A DNA stretch of 64,000 bases, taken from positions 4,675,001 to 4,739,000 of the forward strand of contig JAQPZY010001660.1 in the NCBI GenBank assembly GCA_029931535.1, written 5' to 3'. Made by a program: the position numbers and the translations under genes. Numbering within the stretch: the first letter of the stretch is position 1; every line of letters starts with the position of its first letter. The DNA comes from Margaritifera margaritifera. Its lineage: Eukaryota; Mollusca; Bivalvia; Unionida; Margaritiferidae. The notes under the pieces were generated by a model. The model had not been told where the DNA came from and ran no database searches. It saw nothing but the letters and a program-made list of their open reading frames with translations. Shown here in pieces: positions 58,141 to 64,000 of the stretch.

Positions 58141-58679
58141 GACTGAGCAGATATGCTTATCCCCTGTCTGTGAAGGCAGATGGCAACAGCTGTGTGGACA
58201 GCGCAGGGCATCAGCTCAGGTGCAGTAGGAAGTGATAGCCAGCCACTGCATCCGGATGTGTCTCCAGATGTCTCGACATTCTCATGCCAATGGATTCAGA
58301 CAGACCTGGATGAGAGAATGAGGGCGACTCTGCGCCACTTTCCCTCACTTAAATCCAACTCACACACAAGTCATGAAATTATTCCCCTTCCCCCACCAGA
58401 TACCTTCAAGTCCTGTGGTGATGGGCAAGTAGAAAAGCAGCAGGTGTCAATACACTGGGAGCTGGAGCTGCAGACCTCGCACACAGGTGGCTCAGGGCAT
58501 AGGGTCGCTTTTCACTAGATCGAAGCAGCAGTGGAACTCGCCAGCCCCCTGGGTGACTGAGCAGTCCTTCTTAGGATCACACTGCTCACTTCTGTAGAAT
58601 GAGAATGGGGCTAGAAAGGTGCCCTAAACATTGCCTGCTTCACCACCATGGCGGATGGGAATCCAACCTTAGCTGTCAA

Positions 58680-59460
58680 AAACCTAACAAGACAAAGGTG
58701 ATGCAACTCACAATCGGTGCCTGGAACATATGCACACTAATGGACAGTACATCAGCAGATAGACCAGAGAGAAGAACAGCTCTAGTTGATAGAGAACTGG
58801 CCAGATTCAACATCCAGATAGTAGCCCTGAGTGAAACTCGCCTATCTGAGGAAGGACAACTCACTGAAGTAGGAGCTGGCTACTCCTTCTTTTGCAGTGG
58901 CTGCATTAAAGCTGATGTGAAGCTGGTGTTGGGTTTGCCATCAAATCACAGCTTGTTAGCAAGCTCACAAATCTCCCCAAGGGCATGAATGACATACTAA
59001 TTCAAATGAGACACTCACTGTCTGGAAAAAGACATGCAACTATCATCAACGCCTATGCACCCACCATGACCAACCCAGATGAGATGAAGGACAAATTTTA
59101 CTAAGACCTGGAATCTCTTATTGCAGAAGTACCAAAGGCAGACAAGCTCATCATCTTTGGTGACTTCATTGCTAGAGTTGGCACAGATCACCAGACATGG
59201 CCAGGTGTCACTGGCAAAAATGGATTTGGCAAATGCAACGACAATAGACTCCTACTACTGAGAAAATGCATGGAACATGACCTCCGAATCGCCAACAGAG
59301 CATTCTGCCTGCCAAACCGCAACAAGATGTATTGGATGCACCCATGCTCCAAGCACTGGCATTTTACTGACACGTCATTATCAGGAGAAGAGACAGGCAA
59401 GATGTCCGAGTAATGAAGGCCATGAGAAGTGCAGAATGTTGGACTGACCACAGACTTATA
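58680..59460 (+). pseudogene. LINE apurinic-like endonuclease domain (broken)
   Basis: The frame from 58599 carries QLTIGAWNICTL (58700-) and ALSETRLSEEGQLTEVGAGY (58824-), the Asn and Glu motifs. After a frameshift near 58920 another frame reads HATIINAYAPTMTNPDEM (59035-) and KLIIFGDFIARVGTD (59143-), where the usual GDFN has Ile for Asn. CWTDHRLIVSKLN (59435-) is the terminal DH motif. The nuclease nicks target DNA to start target-primed reverse transcription. The N-to-I change and frameshifts mean that this copy is inactive. Confidence 0.85.
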
Positions 59461-59917
59461 GTCTCCAAGCTCAACATCCAGATTCAGCCTAGCAGACGAC
59501 CACAAGTCAAAAAAGTGCCCAAAAAGCTTAATGTCGCCAAATTGAGACAGGAGAATGTGAAACAGGCATTTGTCAAAGAACTGTGCAGCCATCTGGATTC
59601 AACTGACATAAACTCAGAGAATGTAGAGGACAACTGGGCACCCTTCAGAGACTGTGTACTCAACTGCATCCAAAACCCTTTGTCCCACCACATGTAAACA
59701 TCAAGATTAGTTTGATGAGAACGATGCTACCATACAGAGACTTCTGAATGAGAAAGATCAGCTACAGAAGGTCTATTTAGAAGACAGCACTTCATCATCT
59801 AAGAAGGCAGCCTTCAACAACATCAAGATTACTATCCAATGCAAATGCAGAGAGCTGCAAGACTCATGGCTGGCCAATAAGGCAGATGAGATTCAGTCCT
59901 AGGCAGAGAGGAATGAC

Positions 59918-60790
59918 ATGAAGAACTTCTATGATGCTTTGAAGACAATCTACGGCACACACTCATCAGGAACACTGCCAATACTGAGTGCTGATAGCAC
60001 CATGCTATTCACTGACAAAGAAAAGATACTTCAAAGATGGGCAGAACACTTCAACAACATCCTCAATCAACAATCAGCTGTCAGCGAGGAGGCATATGAT
60101 CGACTGGCATACGTGGAAATCAACATATCACTTGCTGATCCTCCCGAACTTACTGAAACTGTGAAAGCAATTGACCTGCTGGCAAATGGCAAATCACCTG
60201 GAGCAGATGCTATACCAGCAGAAATCCACAAAGCCAGAGGCTCGCACATGCCACAGAAACTGACTGAACTCTTCCAGTCAATGTGGACTCAGTGAACTAT
60301 ATGCCAGGAGTACAAGGATGCATCCATCGTCAACTTGTACAAGCAGAAAGGCAACAGACAATTCTGCAACAACCTTTGGGACATCTCCTTGCTGTCAATA
60401 GCCGTAAAAATCATAGCCAGAATTCTGCCGAGTCATCCTGTGCATCACATCAATCAAGGATTCCTGCCAGAGAGTCAATCTGGCTTCATGAAAGGACGAG
60501 GGACCACAGACATGGTGTTTGCAGCTCGTCGACTCCAGGAGAAATAACAGCAACAAAGCTCCAACCTGTACATGACATTCACTGACCTGACAAAAGCCTT
60601 TGACAAAGTCAGCCGTGCAGGCCTTTGGAAGATCATGGCAAAATTTGGTTGCCCAGAGAAATTCATCATGATGGTTTGGCAATTTTTATGATGGCTAGCT
60701 CACTTGTGTTATGGTTGACAGCGAGTCATTCGAACCATTCCCTGTCACCAATGGAGTGAAGCAAAGATGTCATGCACTAACCTGCACCAG
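59918..60790 (+). pseudogene. LINE reverse transcriptase, N-terminal and finger/palm part
   Basis: A 125-codon frame (59918-60295) reads NFYDALKTIYGT, EHFNNILNQQS and DLLANGKSPGADAIPAEI, the conserved RT entry block. Further frames give ISLLSIAVKIIARIL, SQSGFMKGRGTTDMVFAARR (60474-) and TFTDLTKAFDKVSRAGLWKI (60573-), the latter being motif A with the catalytic Asp. Motif B appears as TNGVKQR (60749-). Stop codons at 60293 and 60545 interrupt it. The YADD catalytic motif, expected next, is absent because a foreign insert follows. Confidence 0.85.
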
Positions 60791-60813
60791 GAAAGCCTTA
60801 CATAGAGCCTACC

Positions 60814-61686
60814 ACATACCTGCCAACCCATACAGAGGTATAAGTGTAACCCAAGTGGCAAAAAAGCATAATTTGAGCATAAAAAGTGTAATCTATATAT
60901 TACATGCCATAATTACAATAAACTGTGAGAAAAATGTCATTTAATCTTGCTACTAACCTTGATCTGCAGCTGGTTAAAGTTCCATGTGGATCTGTACCAG
61001 AATACAACCCACAAAACATACTGACAAGTTATATGTACACAAGACTCGCTTTAACTAGTCTAATGTCAAACTTTCGCTGAGTGAGCGTAAAGTCAAATCC
61101 ACAAATTCAGCAACGATCAATACCAAGTCCTCAAAATGAGTGCTGTATTACCCCTCTCATGTTCTTCTTTCTAAATTTGTAAAGCACTAATGATTTGTCT
61201 TTCTTCTGATCTGACATGTTTTAAAGTTTAAAAAGATCGTACTTTCCTAACATTTTTGAGTCATATAACATCTGAGAGTCATATCTATAAAGCCTTTTTC
61301 ACTGATATTTTTTGAAGTATAGACTGGTCTGCTAACAATTTCTATTACTATAATGAATTTGAGACAAGTTTTCAAATTGAAGAAACCCATCTGTTTTCTT
61401 GGAAATGTGTCATATACAGCTGCTATATATAGAAAAAAAGGAAAGTACATGGAGGTTTATAACAAATGTACTCTTACGCTATTCTTATGCAGCAGTCTTC
61501 TTTTTTAGAATATTCTCAGATTTATATGTGTGGGATTAAAGAGATGATAATAAAAATGACAAGCACAACTTTTATTGCTTTATTTTTATTTTTTTTAATG
61601 TACCAAAAAAGCGTAATCCATATACAGGCAAGTGTGTGAAAAAAAGTGGAATGATTATGCCAAAAGCATAATGGTTGGCAGGTATG
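60814..61686. mobile_element. DNA element with CATACCTGCCAACC ends inside the LINE
   Basis: The left end CATACCTGCCAACC and right end GGTTGGCAGGTATG are exact 14-bp inverted repeats. Just inside each end are AGTGGCAAAAAAGCATAAT and (reverse complement) a related GGCATAAT / CCACTTTTT sequence. About 150 codons of the LINE RT (with YADD) that should lie here are missing, so the insertion came with, or was followed by, a deletion. No coding domain was found, and the superfamily is not assigned. The AT-rich body contains duplicated AAAAAG(T/C)GTAATC(T/C)ATATA near both ends. Confidence 0.65.
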
Positions 61687-61689
61687 CTA

Positions 61690-62475
61690 CCATCACAGTA
61701 AATAGCCAAACCCTCGCGGCAGTGGACAAATTCAACTATCTTGACAGCACATGTCATGTGCAGTCCACATCAATGATGAAATCAACACCAGAATTGCTAA
61801 AGCAAGTGTGGCCTTTGGCAGACTATGTGAAACGTGTTGTTGCGCAGAGGCATCTGTCTACAAACAAAACTTGAGGTCAACAAAGCCATTGTGTTGCTTA
61901 CCCTACCGTATGTTTGTGAACTCTGGATGGTGTACAGACACCATGCCAAGAAGCTGAACCATTTTTACATGGGCTGCCTGACAAAACTGATGAGCATAAT
62001 ATGGCTGGACAGGGTCCCAGACACTAAGGTTCTCACACAGGCAGGCATTCCAAGCATCCACACTCTGCTGATGAAATCACAGTTGAGATGGGCAGGCCAG
62101 GTCACCAGGATGTCAGAAGAGCAACTACCAAAAATCTACAGCGAGTTAATGGAGGGAAAGCGATCTCATGGTGGTCAGAAGAAACATTTCAAAGATCCTC
62201 TCAAGCCATCCTTGAAACACTTCAACATTGATCCTGAGTCTTGGGAAGATCTCACACAGGATTGCACCACCTGGCAGAGTCTCAACTATACTCGTTCTAC
62301 AGACTTTGAATGGAGGAGAATTGCAGACGCAGTACAGAAGCATGAGCAGTGTAAATCTCAGAACTGCAGCATGTCCTCTATTGATCAAGCAAACCCAAGC
62401 GGCATCTCCTGTCCAGTGTGCCACAGACAGTGCAGAGCACACACTGGCCTGATCAGCCACTCAGGTACTCACTGA
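61690..62475 (+). pseudogene. LINE RT C-terminal region and C2H2 zinc finger
   Basis: Frames read ATITVNSQTLAAVDKFNYLD (61690-), then NTRIAKASVAFGRL, and from 61876 one long frame reads KAIVLLTLPYVCELWMVYRH, HAKKLNHFYMGCLTKLMSII...QLRWAGQVTRM and EGKRSHGGQKKHFKD. It ends with a classical finger C-x2-C-x12-H-x3-H (62410-62472) before the stop at 62473. This last 200-residue frame is intact and is the least damaged part of the element. The finger probably helps bind the element's RNA or target DNA, by analogy with related LINEs. Confidence 0.85.
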
Positions 62476-62540
62476 AACCAAACCAATTAGTGATGTCATG
62501 GCCATCTTTGAACTCAAAGGATGAACAACAACAACAATGA

Positions 62541-63070
62541 AGCCTGGTTGCATCATCAGGAGCACCAAACCATCTGATCTGAACTGAAGATAATTCGGGT
62601 TCACCGAAAGGGCATGCAACTTGCTGCCCCAACATGCTGAAGCTACAACTTGCTGCCCCAACATGCTGAAGCTAGGGGCTAAGAAATAAGTTTTGTATGA
62701 TAGCAGCTTCAAGGAGGTGCTGGCTAAGGCCTTGAACTGATTTGAATTGAACCATGTCAGTACCCATGATAAATTACACTTGGGAAACAGGGTAAGAGAT
62801 TTTGGTCTAATAAATTTAAAATTGGTTAGTAGGTCTGATAAATCCTTATCATGACCTATATTTGCTCTACTGTGATGTTGGAATGTGTCAAAGAGCATGG
62901 AGCAGTAGCCTTTGATCATAATTGGCACTAACTTTTTTCTCCTCGAAGAGCCATAAGAAAAAGTTAGCTAATTCTGGGAGTGAGGCACTCAAAGGAACGA
63001 AACTGATGCTATTGCACCAGTTCCTGAAATCCCGCTATTTCCCCTTGTACACCTTCAAAGTGGAGGGCCT
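62541..63070 (-). pseudogene. DIRS-like tyrosine recombinase, N-terminal part
   Basis: Minus-strand frame: DLSDLLTNFKFIRPKSLTLF, PKCNLSWVLTWFNSNQFKAL and ASTSLKLLSYKTYFLAPSF, then HALSVNPNYLQFRSDGLVLL and MMQPGF. It corresponds to the core-binding and first catalytic region of DIRS-type recombinases (LS-W-VL, LK-LS-KT-FL, then R-x-SE-HALSV). A 28-bp exact duplication (TTGCTGCCCCAACATGCTGA, 62616-62675) sits precisely where the catalytic Arg segment should be and disrupts it. The frame is cut at 62541 by the LINE and resumes at 58021. Confidence 0.8.
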
Positions 63071-64000
63071 GCTAGCTTGTGACATTCTCTCCATGACAGA
63101 AGGTTGAAATTGTTTTGTTCACAAGGCTCTCATGACAAGAGCCATGCATGAAGGAGAGTCTGTTTGGGCACTGAGACGGTGGCTGTTTGAGCAGGTTGGG
63201 TCTTGGGGGTATTTTCCTGGGAACATCTATCATCAGATCGAGCAGATCATTCACCCAGGACTTGTCCCACCTTAGAGGGTCCATCTGAATCACTTTGCAT
63301 TTTCAGCATCTCACTTTTTGAATTATTTTTGATACCAGGACCGTGTAAGAGTAGGCATAGCCCCAAAACCCTTCCCATTTGATTGATAGTGCATCCATTG
63401 CCCATGCCTCTAGGTTCAAGACTGGTGAGATGAAGGTGGGCAGTTTGTGATTCCACCTTGTCGTAAACAGATCTATCATCGGGCATCCCAAAAGTGCACA
63501 AATCCATTAAAAGATTGTTGGGTGGATGGACCATTCTGTGTAAAGGGTCTGGCCAGTTCTTGCCAATAAATCAGTCAGGACACTGAGCCTGCCTGGAATA
63601 TGTCTGATCTGGGAAATTATACTAATCTGTTCGCACCAGCAGAGAAATTCCCAAAGAATCAGCACCCCCCCCCTTCCTTGTTTGAGGAGGTAGGCCATCA
63701 CCACAGAATTGGCTGATGAGGATTACCTTTCCATATAGTACTTGGTTCTCCCAGAAATGAAGTGTGTTTATTATGACTTTCATTTCTAGGATGTTGATGT
63801 GGAGAGGCAACTCTTGTGGCCCCCAATTGTGTTGAAGCTGGACAAAATATGAGATCCCCAACCGTATGAGCTTGCATCCCTACAGATGGTAATTTCCAGT
63901 TGGGACTTTTGTAAAGGAATTCCTGCTGTGAGCCATTGTTACGCCACTGACGCAGTTAAGACACTACTTCATTCAAGATCATGATTTTGTGATCTAGACA
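63071..64000 (-). pseudogene. DIRS-like RNase H region (continues beyond the window)
   Basis: From about 63925 the minus strand reads EITICRDASSYGWGSHI (first RNase H Asp block), then ELPLHINILEMKVIINTL (63810-), ISQIRHIPGRLSVLTDLLAR (63620-) and TEWSIHPTIF. A shifted frame then gives LFTTRWNHKLPTFISPVLNL, WAMDALSIKWEGFWGYAYS and DLLDLMIDVPRKIPPRPNLL. This order is characteristic of the RNase H plus connector of DIRS-order polyproteins; the RT itself must lie beyond 64000. The second acidic block (usually SDN) is unrecognisable, and several frameshifts show decay. Confidence 0.85.

Larger units (their letters stand above)
58022..62540 (+). mobile_element. RTE-like non-LTR retrotransposon, near full length, degenerate
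   Basis: It is flanked by AGCCTG at 58016-58021 and 62541-62546 and splits the DIRS-like recombinase frame, so both limits are well placed. Order: structured 5' UTR, AP endonuclease (58680-59460), linker, RT (59900-60790), foreign insert (60814-61686), RT C-terminal region and a C2H2 finger (61690-62475), and a short 3' end with AACAACAACAACAATG. The type (GAWNICTL...SETRL endonuclease, terminal zinc finger, ACA-repeat tail) is the one often annotated as craniofacial-development-protein-2-like in invertebrates; RTE clade is my best placement. Many stops and frameshifts are present. Confidence 0.85.

Noticed and set aside
58180..58518. 112-codon ORF upstream of the LINE endonuclease
   Set aside because: It lies in the LINE 5' UTR, has no recognisable domain and is not in frame with the endonuclease; it is probably not a separate ORF1, though this is not excluded.

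Overview
The window looks like nuclear DNA of a metazoan. It is AT-rich and intron-bearing, with very little host coding sequence and a dense load of transposons and tandem repeats. DIRS-type tyrosine-recombinase retroelements, an RTE-like LINE, pogo/Tigger, hAT and Harbinger DNA transposons and a Polinton-type protein-primed DNA polymerase occur together. That mix is typical of marine invertebrates (molluscs and other spiralians, cnidarians, lancelets), but the sequence alone does not fix the phylum. No rRNA, tRNA or bacterial-style operon was seen.

Layout. 0.6-1.3 kb: dead non-LTR reverse transcriptase (minus). 2.4-4.0 kb: pogo/Tigger-like element whose transposase start is split by a 102-bp hAT-like MITE. 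4.0-4.8 kb: non-autonomous hAT copy, with relatives at 29.9-31.0 kb. 5.2-5.9 kb: ~145-bp repeat array that recurs inverted at 55.4-56.4 kb. 7.06-7.16 kb: possible host exon. 8.1-23.3 kb: about 15 kb that is mostly tandem repeats: a 43-bp satellite with ~235-bp spacers, two 28-bp minisatellites, an ATC-rich composite satellite, then a 15-bp-based satellite. 23.5-25.1 kb: second pogo-like element. 33.1-33.4 kb: Harbinger nuclease fragment. 34.6-41.6 kb: inactivated family-B DNA polymerase gene (minus), split by a ~3.4-kb insertion carrying a gag-like ORF. 44.9-54.8 kb: tandem repeats and a family of double-hairpin MITEs.

The one confidently recognised host gene piece is the last coding exon of an erlin (ERLIN1/2, SPFH family) gene at 56.67-56.86 kb on the minus strand. 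Upstream of it, in what should be its last intron, lies a nest of elements: a DIRS-like element (RNase H and tyrosine recombinase, minus strand) is split by an RTE-like LINE (58.02-62.54 kb, plus strand, 6-bp target duplication), and that LINE is itself split by a DNA element with terminal inverted repeats (~60.8-61.7 kb).

The most unusual observation links distant parts of the window. The first ~60 nt of the LINE, which can fold into a multi-hairpin structure, occurs nine more times as a module inside the ATC satellite 38-42 kb away. Similarly, the terminal segment of the DIRS-like element resembles the monomer of the 8.86-9.20 kb tandem array. Satellite growth here seems to have recruited retroelement ends.
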